DNA of 64,000 bases from Orobanche coerulescens. Lineage: Eukaryota; Streptophyta; Magnoliopsida; Lamiales; Orobanchaceae. The position numbers and the translations under genes were made by a program. This document shows positions 23,163-35,780 of the stretch, in pieces (within the stretch, counting starts at the first letter, position 1; each line of letters begins with the position of its first letter). Under the pieces are notes generated by a model. It was not told the DNA's origin. It did not search any database and worked only from the letters and a program-made list of their open reading frames with translations. The stretch covers positions 49,219,501 through 49,283,500 of the forward strand of contig CM065803.1 of the NCBI GenBank assembly GCA_033398695.1, in the 5' to 3' direction.

Positions 23163-25822
23163 TTTATGGTATCGGAGCTTAAGTTGAGGAAACCTAGGCT
23201 GTCGGGTCAAGTTATGTGTTGTTGAGTCTTGTATTGTCAGATTTTGTCTGACTGAGTCGTGTCGCGACGCGTAAATGCAGGATGTCGGCCGTGATTAGTA
23301 TCAAGGTGCAGCCATCATCTTCGTGCGATCTGTGGATGTAAGTCTCCCTACTACATGTTGTACCACGAGCTATACGAGCCTGTATGATTTTGTGTTATGT
23401 AGTAGTATTTGAAGGTGCATCGTGAGTAAGTGACATATATTTGTTAATTCTCGTTTTGTGCTAGAATGAAGAATGATATGGCCAAATGTATCCTTGTATG
23501 AACTGTTTTTCTTGCAAGAGCAACAACCTTGGAATTTTTAGTTTCGAAGGCTTCCGGGGAGCCACGTAAATTTTTAAAATGTTCTCCAAGGGAGGAAAAA
23601 TTTTGATTTTTGTATGATGACCTCAAGGTCGAAAATTTTTAGACTTCAAACTTCCGATATTTCATTCTCATCTCATACTATAAGTTTTCAAAACTCGAGT
23701 TTTTAACTCAAATAAGGTCTTCAAAATATACTCAAGACGTGACTCTCGTTTGTAACTTTTCGGTTTCATGAATGTTGGTCAGAAGATGCGTATTGATGAT
23801 GCTCTCATTGTTGAGCAGTGGTGCCAGTTTTATGATTAAAATAGTAACGTGAATGTTGAGTCCATCGGTATGTATGTGTTGAGATAGTCCTCTTTATTGA
23901 GAAGTAAAATTTTCGTTTTTGTAGGATGATTTTCTTTTGATGGTTGCTTGTGAGATGTTATAATTATGTGAATCGATGACATTTAGACTCGTATGTTGTT
24001 GCTTATTTGTAACCTTTGAGTCTAGTATTACCTCATATATGTTTGCAATCGTGTTGGTGATTAGAGCAGTTAGCACAGGCTTAATACGAGCCTAACGCGC
24101 GCTAACGTGGCGTGTTTAGCGCACGTTAATATTTGTTGTAACGCGCGCTAATCAACCTAGGCAGAGGCTATGGAACCGCATTATAGCCGTTAGGTCTAAC
24201 TTTTGTGGCCAATCACCTGTAGTTGTATTCTCTACGTGGTGTCTAGTGATAACAACGGTTGTGCATGAATGTGTGTTAAGACTTTTCGTATTGCTAGGTG
24301 ATATTTGATTGTGTTTGATGAATTGATAAATTATGTTTGCTGTGTGTGTTCAAAAACACTTTCCTGGAAACTTCACAAAGTTTTGACGGTTCGATTAATC
24401 GGCGGCTCCGTGTATACTTTGAAAATTATTTGGAATTGGCAAGCAGGCCTTGGATTCTCAAATAAAACCTCGATGGTATTTGAAAGAGTTGTTTTAAAGT
24501 ACATGTAGACATTTTGTAAAATATTACCGTCGTTGATGTTTGTGAAGTGTTGGGAGAATTTTCGAAAATGATTTTTAACGTATTGTTGTATTTTTAAATA
24601 ATTCGAGTGAATGATTTTCAAAAATCTTTCACACCATAAAAATATTTTATTTCAAAAACCAATGCGATTTTTATTTTCAAAAAAATATAGTGAAAGATGA
24701 AAAATCTCACTCGATGTAAAGTTCAAACTCGGATTTGGAAATGTTAGAGTATGTAAGAATGATTTGATGATCTTGCATGGTTAACTTGTTAGTTGTTAAC
24801 GGTGATGATGATACGTAGAGGCATGATGACTTCAAATGATTTCAAATGAGACGGTTAAAGTATGTTGTTTACAAGTTTTGATGAAACAACCCGAGGTACC
24901 AAAAGTACTTTTAAAGTTTATTTTAAATAGCATACAAATCCAAGGATTTTCAAAAGATTTCCTTTAAAAGGATACCTCGTGGATTTTCTTTTCGAGTTGT
25001 TATTGGTTACCTTATGTGATATGTCGTGCTGAGTTGGTACTTTAGTATAATATTTTGCGAAGTTGTGCAATCGTATTGAGTGGGAATCCGCTTAGTATGC
25101 CGATGGGCAGAGGACACAGTCGTGACCACGATACTAATGGCCATGAATATCGGATGTGGACCAAGAGGATATGGTCGGGAAGGTTGCTATTCCAGCACTT
25201 CGTTCTCGTTGTTTAGGTTTCAGGACGAAACCTCTTTTAAAGGTGATATGATGTAATACCCACATTTTACTTTCTTTCTCTTCTGTTTCGTCCAACCGTA
25301 ACGACTCGACTGTGTTCGTTGATACTTCTGACCTGGTGTTGTTTCTCACCTTTGTCATTCGAGCGAGTTCTGATATTGTCCCAAATTGATCTATATATCG
25401 TTGTGACCTTTCCAAGTTCGGAAAATTAGTCTCGTTTTCGATCTTCCAACCCTTGGACGGTGGAATTCCGTATTTGTTCAGCGATTGGCTCGCGTTTTGA
25501 TTGATGTACCGTTGGGTTGGTCAATCGTATTGATTTTCGTCCGTTGTGTTTTGTGATTGTTCGGATAATTGACTTGATTGTATTATCCATTTTATGACGT
25601 TTGTCACTTTTTGGTTTTGTTATATCCCTAACGGCGACGTTGTGTTGGTCGTCGTGGAGCGTGTTTTCACGCCGTATATTCCTTTACGTTGTTTGTAACA
25701 TTTTGTCGATGGGCGTAAGTTACGTGTTTCCTTGCGTATCTCGTTGAGTTTTCCTGGCAGGATATTGCTTCTCCCTACTTGTTTTAATTTTCGGGACGAA
25801 ACTTCTTTTAAGGAGGGTAGAA
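23163..25822 (+). other. Element F interior, 2.66 kb, no gene recognised
   Basis: The primer site TGGTATCGGAGCTTA starts at 23167. No gag or pol motif was found in six frames; only short unsupported frames exist. Two odd patches stand out. Around 24085-24155 there is a cluster of TAACGCGCGCTAA / TTAGCGCACGTTAA palindromes like those in the U3 of A and E. At 25215-25252 there is a second hairpin, purine tract and LTR-like start (tgtaataccc). From about 25300 the sequence resembles the end of element C's interior (48260-49209). The true polypurine tract with hairpin is at about 25786-25820. Confidence 0.8.
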
Positions 25823-28505
25823 TGTAATATCCGCAATTTTCGATTTTCGGTAAATTTCTTTTTCGGACGGAGTCCGTTTTGACGACTCTCTCATGATCGT
25901 TTCGTCATTTTGAGAATGATTAATTCTGCACTTTTTGTCATCCGAGTTCATTTCGGTGTCGTTTTGTTGAGTTCCGAGCTTTTTAGCGACTTTTCCGCAC
26001 TTGAGTTCGATTCTTGCGAATCTCGTCCGAAACTGTTGTTTCGAGTTTCTCGTAAGTTCATTTAATGTTATTATTCATGTTTCGATCTTTGGTTTGGTGT
26101 TTCGATCGCGTATCGTGATTTTCGGACGTTTTGGGCCATTTTCGTAATTTCCCAAAGTTTTGGGTAATTACTTCTGTTGTCGAATTTCGAGCCTTCGGGT
26201 GGTCGGAATCGTGTGTTCTATCAGCTCTTAGATTCGTCTTTGCGAGTACTTCGTAATCGTAACTTCGATTCGTATTCAGGTTTGGGTTTCGGGGTCGTTC
26301 GGATCGTCGTTGTGGTTCAGACGTAATTTTCGTGCCTGCGGAGGTGTTGCCCGCACTGCGGCGACACGGCCAAAACGGCGCCGCTGAGCACCGTATCCTG
26401 CGCCGGTCGGCCAGATCGGCGACTGCCGAGACACGGCCGAGACACACGGCGCTGTCTGGGCCGTTTGCTGCGCCGTGTCCGGCAGGGCTATAAATATGGC
26501 CGAGCAGTCGTTTTTTTTCACTCATTTCATTTCCTATCCTTCCTGTACGCGGCTGGAGTCTTTGGGAAGTCGAAGACATGTTGTTATACTATGAATCCAC
26601 GAAGTTTTGGAGTTCATAACATCAATTTATCATCACGTAACATCCTTCAATCCAGCGAATCAAGGCAAGTTTTCTTAAAATCTAGTTTTGGGGATTTTGT
26701 TCGATTTGTCCGTTTAATCCATTTTAACTCAGAATAGATATGTATTTATGTTTTTTAAACAATATTATGTCGAATTACTTGCTGTTCCTCGGTTGAATCG
26801 CCGAGGATTTATCGTTTTATTTAGTTTCTTATCGACGCCTTGAAGGTATCCGATAAAATGTCACAAAGGGGATTCGGGCGTTCTTCGATTATTCTTCCTC
26901 GTTCGTTCGTTAATTTACTGATGGTATGATGTTAGGGTCAGATTTCTCGCAAAGAATTCGAGTCGGAACCCTTCTGTTTGTCGCTTTCTTCAAGCTTTTC
27001 GATCGTGTGTGTATTCATTGACTTCGCCGGAGAATTGTAGGTGTTCGAGGTGTCCCGACTGAGCCGTGTTCGTAGGAGTGTCCGGTGTCGATTATCGAGG
27101 CAAGTATCTTGCCCATACATTACATGTTTTGTGGATATAATGGTTTCTAAGTGTCGATATGTGCTAAATAAATATTTATAATCATTTTTCAAAAGAATCG
27201 GTATATTTACCATCATGGTTTTCGTAAGGGTGACCCGTGTGGGTCGGGAATTAATATGCTTAGTTGATTATGTGTGCTAGTTTCGAGTATAGGATCACCT
27301 TACTTTCGTGTGATGTCATTATGTATGATTATGGCGTCGGTAAATGTAAAGTGTAATTCTCTTGTCAAATTATGTGCTTAGAGTCCCGTGGTTATGGATG
27401 AATATATTGAGTTTTTGTGATATTGGTTGTGTCATTCGGTGCTGTTGAGATCTTGTGCTCCCTTGTGAATTGATATAGTTCTGGGTCGTGAGTACGTGTT
27501 GGATAATATGGCCATTCTAGCAAGGTACCTCGACTATATATATTTTGTGTGTTTGACCTTTGAGAGTCGTGGTTTTGTAATCTGTGAGTTGTTACTCTTC
27601 CACCTGGGGATGGCATGTGGCCTCTGGGGGCCGATACTAATGGGTACGACCACGGAAGTGGACTTGGGTGCGTGTGTTGATGTTCTTCCACCTGGGGATG
27701 GCATGTGGCCTCTGGGGGACGATACTAATGGGTACGGCCACGGAAGTGATCTTGGGTGCGTGTGTTGATGTTATTCCACCTGGGGACGGTTCGACGGGAC
27801 CTCTGGGGGCCGATACTAATGGGTACGGCCGCGGAAGTGGTTTCCCACCTGGGGACGGTCCGACGGGGCCTCTGGGGGCCGATACTAATGGGTACGGCCA
27901 CGGGTTACCAAGTGTGGTTTCTGTGATATTGACGTTGATGTTTTGATTAATTGTGATATTGTCCGGAGTATCACAATGCTTTGCGCTCGGGGTCGAGAGA
28001 CATTATATATCGAGTTTTGGTGCTTGGTTAGAATGGCATAAGATTAATGTGTTATGTGTAATGTGCACTTGTAAGTGAATTGAAATGGATGATCGGGTCG
28101 TGGACCCTGTGTTTCGTGACCGTAATGGTTGGGTCGTGGATCCCGCGTTTTGTTAATGGATTTGCATTTTGGAAAAAGAACTTTGGGGCTGTGACCCTAA
28201 ATCACTTTCGAGGAATTAAGAACTTTTCAATTTCTAATGTTTTCAAAACTCCCGAGATTTGGAAATGTTTTCAAAGTGCTTACTTGCTTCGTTTCTACTT
28301 TCAAGACTTGAACTATTTTTAATTAAATATATCTCGGGAAGTGTTTCGTTGTATTCTCGGAATGTGTTGTGTATGGCTCGTATTTGCACTTTATACTTGC
28401 ACTAGCGAAACAGTGAAGTTTTGCTAACCCCCGAGTAATCGGGGGGTGGATATCTGTATTGTGTCCAGGTACATGCCTGTTTTCGGGAGCAAGACACAGG
28501 ATCGG
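25823..28505 (+). repeat. Element F 3' LTR, segment left of element E
   Basis: Starts TGTAATATCCGCAATTTTCG right after aaggagggtagaa, and resembles the start of the element C LTRs. TATA (tataaata) is at 26489-26496, preceded by GC-rich inverted repeats such as ACACGGCGC (26444-26452) with GCGCCGTGT (26470-26478). The minisatellite is at about 27598-27910. The last five bases, atcgg, are the left duplication of element E. Confidence 0.9.
26665..28468 (+). other. Predicted leader intron inside element F LTR (GC-type donor)
   Basis: At the position where element C has AATCAAG|GTAATC, F reads AATCAAG|GCAAGT, a classical GC-AG donor context. A second GAG|GCAAGT is at 27100. The acceptor-like gtgtccag|gta ends at 28468. 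Confidence 0.4.
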
Positions 28506-30871
28506 TGTAACACCCCGAGATATTCGGAATAATTACAGCGCCGTAAACCCTTTTAGTAAGGATTTACAAGGCTGATTTAAAAGAAATGTAAATATAAGGC
28601 ATCAATGCTGCGGAAATTCAAGTCTACAAAACCGTACAACTGGTTCAACGAGTAATTAATACAACCATATCGAAATGATATTAATACGACACGTGTACTC
28701 GAGTACTGAAATCAAAACAAGAAAACAAATCACCAACAACAACAAACATCACTGAAGCCCTTCGTCGTCACGTCGGTACTGTGGTTGTTTCCCTGCTCCT
28801 CGGCTACCTGAACATCAAAACAAATGTCCACCCCCGAAGGGATTAGCAAAACGATGCTAGTACAATTATCATATTAAACAATTCGAATATGCATCAACAA
28901 TACATAACAAGATACACCATACGGACTTCCGCTACCGGAATCCGACAATGCGAATCCACAAGATTCCATTAACACAGCATGGGTATTCCAATGATCCAGC
29001 GCCCTCAGCATAGATCCCAAGATGATCCCGTCGGACCAACACGAGGTGGAAATAACCCGTCCAATGATCCAGCGCCCTCAGCCTAGATCCCAAGATGATC
29101 CCGTCGGACCAACACGAGGTGGACATCCGATCCAGCGCCCTCAGCATAGATCGTACAACGTACACAAACACAACTCATGCATACACATATGCCAATTCAT
29201 TATGTTCATCAACATGAACATACAAACACTAGATAACGAATATCATGACAATTCAACGTAATAAATCTCATGTTCAACAACATGAAAAATCACACGCATG
29301 CAAAAAATACCAATATTAATATATTACGATACTTGCCTCGAAGATGGAAAGAACGAAATACTACAATGATCTCAACACACTCGAAGGCTGCCTCCTTCGA
29401 TCAACGTAGCAAGCTCGAACCTTAACAAAAGGAATGATATACAAATCATCTCAAGTCGAACGATGGCCTAACAATTCGGTCTACGACCAAAAGCTCAAAA
29501 TAAATAATCTGCCCGAACCACTTAGCGTACGCTACGTACTCTACGTAATGTGCGCTAAGCCTGCCTGTTAGCGTACGCTATCGTCTAAGCCTAGCGTACG
29601 CTAGCCATGGACTGACAGTAGCCGACTGACTCGGCTGATATCATAATGCACGTTACGTACCAAACGTAGCGTGCGTTAACTTGTCCCCGATAGCGCACGT
29701 TAACTAACGTATGTTAGCGTGCGCTAACCGTGCATGGCAGATTACTACAGACAGAAAACTGGAGCTAATGGTGATGAACTCATGAATTCTATGGTGATAA
29801 TACAGTCATTCCCGAGCATATCATGCTAATAAGGTTTGTGGAAGTTCTATACGTACTGAACGACTATGAGATACAAAGATACGGATAATCATCTCAACAC
29901 CATAATTCATCTTAGATCTTCAAGAAAATATTCTAAGTTCCGTTCGTCCTACGTTCCAAAACGTATGATTCCAATGTGTAAAGCGTAACAATCTAGGTAA
30001 TATCCGTTTACTGATCACAAATCGGTTTGAAAATGCTTAGGAGTCCATAAACTAAAAAGGTTCAAGGGTTCATAAGATATATAGTGCCGATACGTCAAAA
30101 GTATCCTTCTAACATGCGATGACCGATTATAAATGAAATAACTGGCTATCAACACATGATCAAACGTCCTTAAGAACATTACTAATATCAGTGAAGGATC
30201 ACCTACCTCAAAGTAGTGAAGAACACAGAGGAAATCGAAGCAATCCAACGTCGAAGGCTCGAACACCACTCCTCAATGATCTACAATCTTCAATCACGAG
30301 CTAGGATGCTGATATGAAGTGTTTAGGATGTAGGAAGTTATACTCTAAGTGTAAGAATTCGGATGTGGGAAAAGAAAGGACTGAAAATACGAAAAGGATG
30401 CTGTCCTATTTATAGGAAATGATTATTAGCGCGTGCTAGCCCCTGCTCGTAGCGTGCGCTAACGGCTACTGACTTTATTGTACTCGGCACTTAGCGCGCG
30501 CTATGCACATGCCTGTAGCGTGCGCTAAGGCGTTGACTTGGCTTTTCCCGAAAGCCATCTAGGTTCATCCCGACACAATCCGACAGGGTTCCCCGGCCAG
30601 ATCTCACCTACCGCACGTCTCAATCAAATTGACCACGCATAGCGTGCGCTAATGTTCCTTTGTAGCGTGCGCTATGAATCCATGTTAGCGTACGCTACAC
30701 ATAGCCGATAGCGTGCGCTACATGCGCAGAAATACAATTTTTAAATCACATACATGAAATCATACGCTCAACAACATCGGATTATGAAATACAGAGAATA
30801 ATACTCAGATCAAGTACAACGATTACAATATCACAAGTTCCAAATACATATCAGAAATCTAGGGTATTACA
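28506..30871 (-). repeat. Element E 3' LTR, about 2.37 kb
   Basis: Copies 35785-38143. It contains U3 palindromes (30425-30725), TATA near 30412-30420, a second palindrome cluster (29520-29735), a minisatellite (about 28985-29155) and the 3'-end hairpin (28543-28567). Confidence 0.94.
28985..29155 (-). repeat. About 70-bp minisatellite in element E LTR
   Basis: Two to three units contain tgatccagcgccctcagcat and gatcccgtcggaccaacacg. The copy in the other LTR (36265-36425) has several short deletions. On the minus strand it shares CCACCT...GGTCCGACGGG with element F's minisatellite. Confidence 0.8.
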
Positions 30872-30907
30872 TCCTTCCTCCCTAAAAAGAAGTTTCGTCC
30901 CGAAACT
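30872..30907 (-). other. Element E polypurine tract and hairpin overlapping the pol stop
   Basis: On the minus strand AGTTTCG-GGA-CGAAACT (30891-30907) encodes the last residues of pol and is followed by TCTTTTTAGGGAGGAAGGA, which contains the stop codon and the purine tract. Confidence 0.88.
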
Positions 30908-32669
30908 CTGGATATCTAGCCTTCATACTGTCCTCCGTTTCCCAAGTGGCCTCTTCGACTCCGTGTCGTGACCATTGTACTTTAACCAAGTGTATTGGTT
31001 TATTCCTCAATTGTTTGATCCGACTCTCAAGTATCTTGATTGGTCTCTCTTCGAAGGTGCCATCATTAGCTATCTCGATCTCGTCGAAATCAATGACGTG
31101 ACTGGGGTCCGGTACATACTTCCGCAGTTGGGATACGTGAAACACATTGTGAATGTGACTCAGCGATGGCGGTAAGGCCAACCGGTATGTTAAATCTCCA
31201 ACCCTCTCGAGGATCTCGAATGGTCCGATATATCTTGGACTAAGCTTGCCTCTCCTCCCAAAATGGAAAATCCCTCGTGTAGGAGACACCTTCAATAGCA
31301 TATGTTCCCCAACATCGAACTCTAGAGGACGACGACGTACGTCTGCGTAAGACTTTTGTCGACTCTGGGCAGTCAACAGTCTTTCTCGAATCAAAGCTAT
31401 CTTCTCTTGAGTCTGAATTATCAATTCTGGTTCCGTTCCGATCAAATCCGAAGAATCATTCCAACACAGGGGTGATCGACATATTCTCCCGTACAAAGCT
31501 TCAAATGTTGCCATCTTAATAGAAGCATGCCAACTATTATTATAGGTGAACTCGATCAAGGGCAAGTGAACTTCCCAATCAGTTGACCAATCTAATGCAC
31601 AAGCTCTAAGCATGTCTTCTACTGTTTGTATAGTCCTTTCAGACTGACCGTCCGTTTGGGGATGATAAGCCGTACTAAAGTTGAGCTCAGTCCCCAAAGC
31701 CCTATGAACTGCTTTCCAGAAGTGCGACACGAAGCGACCATCTCGATCCGAAATAATGGTCTTCGGCGTCCCATGCAATCTGACTATCTCCGCAATAAAT
31801 ACTCGCGCCAATCTCTCGGGTCCCCATGTATCTTTAATTCCTAGGAAATGAGCCGACTTGGTTAGTCGATCAACTACAACCCAAATCATGTTCATTCCCG
31901 TTCTAGTCCTTGGCATACTGGTGATGAAATCCATCGAGATGTCCTCCCACTTCCATTCAGGGATTGGAAGCGGCTTTAACATTCCGGCAGGTCGCTGATG
32001 TTCAATCTTAACCTGCTGACACGTCAAACACTTCGAAACGTACTCTGCTACGTCCTTCTTCATATTTTCCCACCAGAAATTTTGCTTTAAATCCTTATAC
32101 ATCTTACTGCTGCCCGGGTGAATAGAATAGGGCGCGCTGTGAGCTTCCTTCAGAATAGTCCGTCTCAAATCATCATCATCGGGAACGCAAAGTCGACTCT
32201 GAAATCTCAGAACTCCATCGTCTTGTAACACGAATCCTGGGGCTTTTCCTTTCTTTACTTCGTCACATAATCGAAGGATCAGAGAATCGTTCAACTGCTT
32301 AGACTTGATTTCCTCGACTAGTGATGAAGTCAGTTCCATCACATAAAGTTGCCTTTGGATTCCTGGTGCCCATACTTCAATCCCCTCGCGGATCAGTTCT
32401 CGTTGAATGCTGGTTTGGGATGTAAGAGCTTCCAACACTCGAAGAGAAACAGGTTTACGGCTCAATGCATCGGCTACTACGTTTGCTTTACCCGGATGAT
32501 AGAGAATCTCCAAGTCGTAATCCTTGATCAATTCCAGCCACCTTCTCTGCCTCATGTTTAATTCTTTCTGACTGAAAATGTACTTGAGGCTCTTATGATC
32601 GGTAAAGATCTGACAATGAGTGCCGTACAAATAATGTCTCAATGAGTGCCGTACAAATAATGTCTCCAA
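30882..32669 (-). pseudogene. pol: Element E pol, 3' part: RNase H end, integrase, chromodomain-like tail
   Basis: 595-codon open frame. Residues 11-72 complete RNase H (FTDHKSLKY with D24, then DALSRKP). The integrase zinc finger has H177, H184, C214 and C217. The catalytic core has D247 (SMDFIT), D308 (ISDRDGRF) and E344 (GQSERT); 35 residues separate the last two, the exact DD35E spacing. A GPY/F motif (YIGPF) is at about 480-484. A chromodomain-like module (VKVQWSRHGVEEATWE) is at about 562-578, which places the element among chromoviruses. Integrase inserts the cDNA, and the chromodomain directs it to chromatin (known for the family). The frame is separated from RT only by the 26-bp duplication at 32615-32666. 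Its own start is not a real initiation site. Confidence 0.93.
32615..32666. repeat. 26-bp tandem duplication causing the pol frameshift
   Basis: aatgagtgccgtacaaataa + tgtctc occurs twice head to tail (32615-32640, 32641-32666). Since 26 is not a multiple of 3, RT/RNase H and integrase are put in different frames. Residues RHYLYGTH appear at the end of one frame and near the start of the next, which shows the duplication directly. Confidence 0.95.
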
Positions 32670-34018
32670 ATTTTCAAAGCAAAGACTACAGCTGCTAGCT
32701 CCAGATCATGAGTCGGGTAATTAACCTCGTATGGTTTCAACTGCCGAGAAGCATAGGCAATCACCTTATCTCTTTGCATCAACACACATCCCAGACCCTG
32801 ATTTGAAGCGTCGCTGTACACCATGAACCCATCAGTTCCATCTGGTAATGCTAATATAGGTGCTGTCGTTAGTCTCTTCTTAAGTTCATCAAAACCATCC
32901 TGACATTTCTCATTCCACGTGAACTTTTGAGTTTTCTGTAGCAGCTGAGTGAGCGGACGAGCAATTTTGGAAAATCCTTCTACAAAGCGGCGATAATATC
33001 CAGCAAGTCCTAAGAAACTCCGGACTTCTTTCACGTTAATAGGAGCCTCCCATTCCAAGATTGCTTCGACTTTCTTCGGGTCCACCTGAACTCCGTCAGC
33101 TGATATCACATGCCCGAGGAAAGTTACCTCCCTGAGCCAGAACTCGCATTTAGAAAGCTTTGCATACAGCTGTTCCTTCCTCAAAGTGCTCAAAACCACA
33201 CGCAAATGTTCGGCATGCTCCTCTGCATCCCTCGAATATATCAAGATGTCATCAATGAAGACGACCACAAATTTATCCAAGTGTTCCAAGAATACCCGAT
33301 TCATCAATTGCATGAACACCGCAGGAGCATTGGTAAGTCCAAGCGGCATCACTATGAATTCATAATGCCCGTACTGGGACCTGAAAGCATAATTTGGTAT
33401 ATCCGATTCCTTAATTCTCAACTGGTGGTATGCTGATCGCAAGTCAATCTTCGAGAATACCCTTGCCCCTTGCAGTTGATCAAACAAGTCGTCGATCCGA
33501 GGTATAGGGTACTTATTCTTGATCGTCATCTTGTTGAGCTCCCTGTAATCAATACACAGTCGGAGGTATCCGTCTTTCTTCCGGACAAAGAGAACGGGCG
33601 CTCCCCAAGGAGAAATGCTAGGTTGAATATAGCCCTTCTGTAACAATTCCTCCAGTTGCTTCTTGAGTTCATACATCTCGGTTGGCGCCATGCGGTATGG
33701 TGCTCTGGAAATAGGAGCTGCTCCAGGCTCTAATTCGATAGTGAATTCCACTTCTCTCTGCGGAGGTAACCCAGGTAGTTCGTCAGGAAATACATCTGAG
33801 AACTCATTCATAACTGAAATAGACGAGAGCTCTACTCCTTCCTCTTTCCTCATGGCATAGCACCAAAGTCCGTGACATCCCTGCTTCAGTAATTTCACGG
33901 CTTTCATTGCTTTGATCAATTTTCCCGAGCTTCCTGGTCTCCATCCTCGGAATAAGTGTTCAGATCCATCATCAGCAATGATAGAAATGACTCTCTCTGT
34001 AATTCGTAATAGCTCCAT
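32639..34018 (-). pseudogene. pol: Element E pol, middle part: reverse transcriptase and start of RNase H
   Basis: 459 codons. After a protease-RT linker ([14 protein letters not shown], residues 73-86), the RT domain has [13 protein letters not shown] (138-150), the first catalytic aspartate in [10 protein letters not shown] (D192), FGLTNAP-like LGLTNAP (226-232) and the active-site box FIDDILIYS (254-262). The connection domain includes [11 protein letters not shown] (335-345). RNase H begins at about 398 (YSDAS, D403; DLEL, E440) and is cut at 459 by the 26-bp duplication. RT copies the RNA into cDNA inside the particle. All RT catalytic residues are present; the loss of function is by frameshift, not by residue change. 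Confidence 0.93.
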
Positions 34019-34326
34019 AACGGTTGAGCCAATCGTCTCCGAGAATTAAATCGTCACCGTAGATGTCAACTACAATAAGATTCGATGGCCAATCTCTCCC
34101 TCCTATAGATCTGGAAAATCTCTAGCCTCTAGGGTTCCCACAATTCTCTCTCCACTCGGCAAACCCACAACATATGGTTCACAATCGATAAGCACGAGAT
34201 TTTTAAACGATTTACACAGTTCAATGATATAAAAGAATGTGTAGCTCCTAATCGAATAAAACACTAATCGGTTGCAAAAGGATCTGAATCGCACGATGCA
34301 ACAACGGTGTTCGATCGTCGATTTCC
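34019..34326 (-). pseudogene. pol: Element E protease, active site destroyed by a small deletion
   Basis: Between gag and RT lies a retropepsin-like region. In two frames one sees parts of a plant Ty3/gypsy protease: FINDS-type text is lost, while ELCKSFKNLVLIDCEPYVVG and LPSGERIV remain. At about 34250 the codons for the catalytic Asp-Ser-Gly are shifted by one missing base, so the D-S/T-G triad is not encoded and the frame changes. A second shift occurs near 34010-34040, where [13 protein letters not shown] sequence lies in another frame than RT. Protease would cut Gag-Pol; this copy cannot. Confidence 0.75.
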
Positions 34327-34956
34327 TCATCTCGTAAATGCGCGGAGGAACGGACCCAAAGATCGGATGTCTCTCTCTTCCCGACGCTCACGCTGAAATC
34401 CACTCTGCTGCGTCTGGTTCACACTTGTCTCCTTCGGAACTGGCGCTGGAGTGCGAGTACCAAAAGATCTAGTAGCAACTCCACAGAAGGCCGCACGGTG
34501 CCCTTCTTGTCCACAATCGTAACAAGTCACAGAAGACGCGGGGCAATCACGTCGAATATGCCCTGCTCGACCACAGTTGTAGCATTTCTTTGATGCGTCC
34601 GAAACAGCTGATGTTGTCCGGAACTTCTTTCCACCTCTAGAAAGATGTGGAGGTTTCCTAGCCAAATAAAAGGAAGACTGGCCCTTGCGGGGCCCACCAC
34701 TCTTGTTTTCTGAAAAGTTGCCAGTCACCTTCTGCTTCTTTGCTTCTACTGATTTTTCCACCGCCGCCTCTTTCATGTCGTAGGCCAGCGCTTTGTCTTG
34801 ATACTGTCGCAACGTAGTACATTCGAATCCAGACATGTACTGCTGAATCTCCGGCTTCATCCGCATATCGAAATGAAAAATCTTTTCTGCCTCCGTTCTG
34901 ACCAAGTGTCGCACACAAGTCAGCTGATGATTAAAAATTTTGATTACATCTGTCAC
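34327..34956 (-). pseudogene. gag: Element E Gag, C-terminal half with two zinc knuckles
   Basis: About 209 codons. A basic region is followed by two CCHC knuckles: CYNCGRAGHIRRDC and CYDCGQEGHRAAFC, with all ligands intact. These bind genomic RNA in the particle (family knowledge). The frame is the same as that of 34972-35262 and is separated from it by one in-frame TAG, so this is a nonsense break rather than a frameshift. A basic, glutamine/arginine-rich tail runs into the protease region. Confidence 0.88.
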
Positions 34957-34971
34957 AGATGCTTCCGAACC

Positions 34972-35596
34972 CTATGGTGAGAAAAACTCTCGGATATTTG
35001 CCTCTCTAACTGGACGAGGACAATACTGTGCTTCCATCATTAATTTGAATTCCGTCCAATTCGCATTATGATTCTCAGGTCGAATAGCTTCCCACCAATC
35101 AAAGGCCTCCCCAGTCAGAAAATACTGGGCAATGGGAACCTTCCGGTCCTCGGGACAGTTAAGACCCGTGAATATCTTCTCTAACTCCTTGAGCCAGTGA
35201 TCCCAAGTAATTGCCTCAAAGAACCACAAATTTTGGCGGGTGCAATTTGACCACCTCAGCAAGCCATCTGTCTCCCCGGTTACCCTCGTGGTGCTGCTGT
35301 CCCATCGCCGTCTGCATGCGGTCGACTACCTGGGCGAACTGGTTTATCTGTGCCACCACCTGTTGAAGCACTCCCGGCATGTTAGGATTTGCATCGTCAT
35401 TCGCTGATCCTTGCTGCCCTCCAGAATGGGAATCGGTTCGACTAGCTGATAATTCCGGGGTAGTTGCGGAATCCTCCTGTCTCATGTTACCCCGTCCGCA
35501 TCCACGACCGCGTACGCGTCCACGTCCTCCTCTCAACATACTGTAAACACAATTCCTCAATATCCGGGACAAATTTTTCGAAATAAAACCCGTCAA
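34972..35596 (-). pseudogene. gag: Element E Gag, N-terminal half (capsid domain), frameshifted
   Basis: The first part (35216-35596) holds an Arg/Gly-rich stretch (GGRGRVRGRGCGRG) and a coiled region ending HPPKFVV. A frameshift at about 35216-35262 moves the capsid core into the next frame (34972-35262): WDHWLKELEKIF, FLTGEAFDWWEAIRP, WTEFKLMMEAQY and VREANIREFF. A TAG at 34972-34974 then interrupts it. The order and motifs match gag in element A and plant chromovirus gags. It would build the particle shell; this copy gives only fragments. Confidence 0.87.
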
Positions 35597-35762
35597 TACT
35601 CACAAAACAGTAATTAAGTAAAACGGTAGTATAAGAGATTAGGAGACTTACAACCACGGTCCACATGACGACTTTTGGCTGAACAGTGATGTTACGAACG
35701 ACTCGTAAATCAATAACGTAAACAGACCCAACTTAAAACCCTACTGCCAAGATATCCATAAA

Positions 35763-35780
35763 TCTTAGCTCCGATACCAT
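35763..35780 (-). other. Element E primer-binding site
   Basis: The minus strand reads TGGTATCGGAGCTAAG a few bases after the 5' LTR end, initiator-Met type. Confidence 0.85.

Noticed and set aside
25252..25822. Possible separate LTR starting TGTAATACCC
   Set aside because: No matching LTR end or second copy found in the window, so it is reported only as a fossil boundary, not as an LTR.
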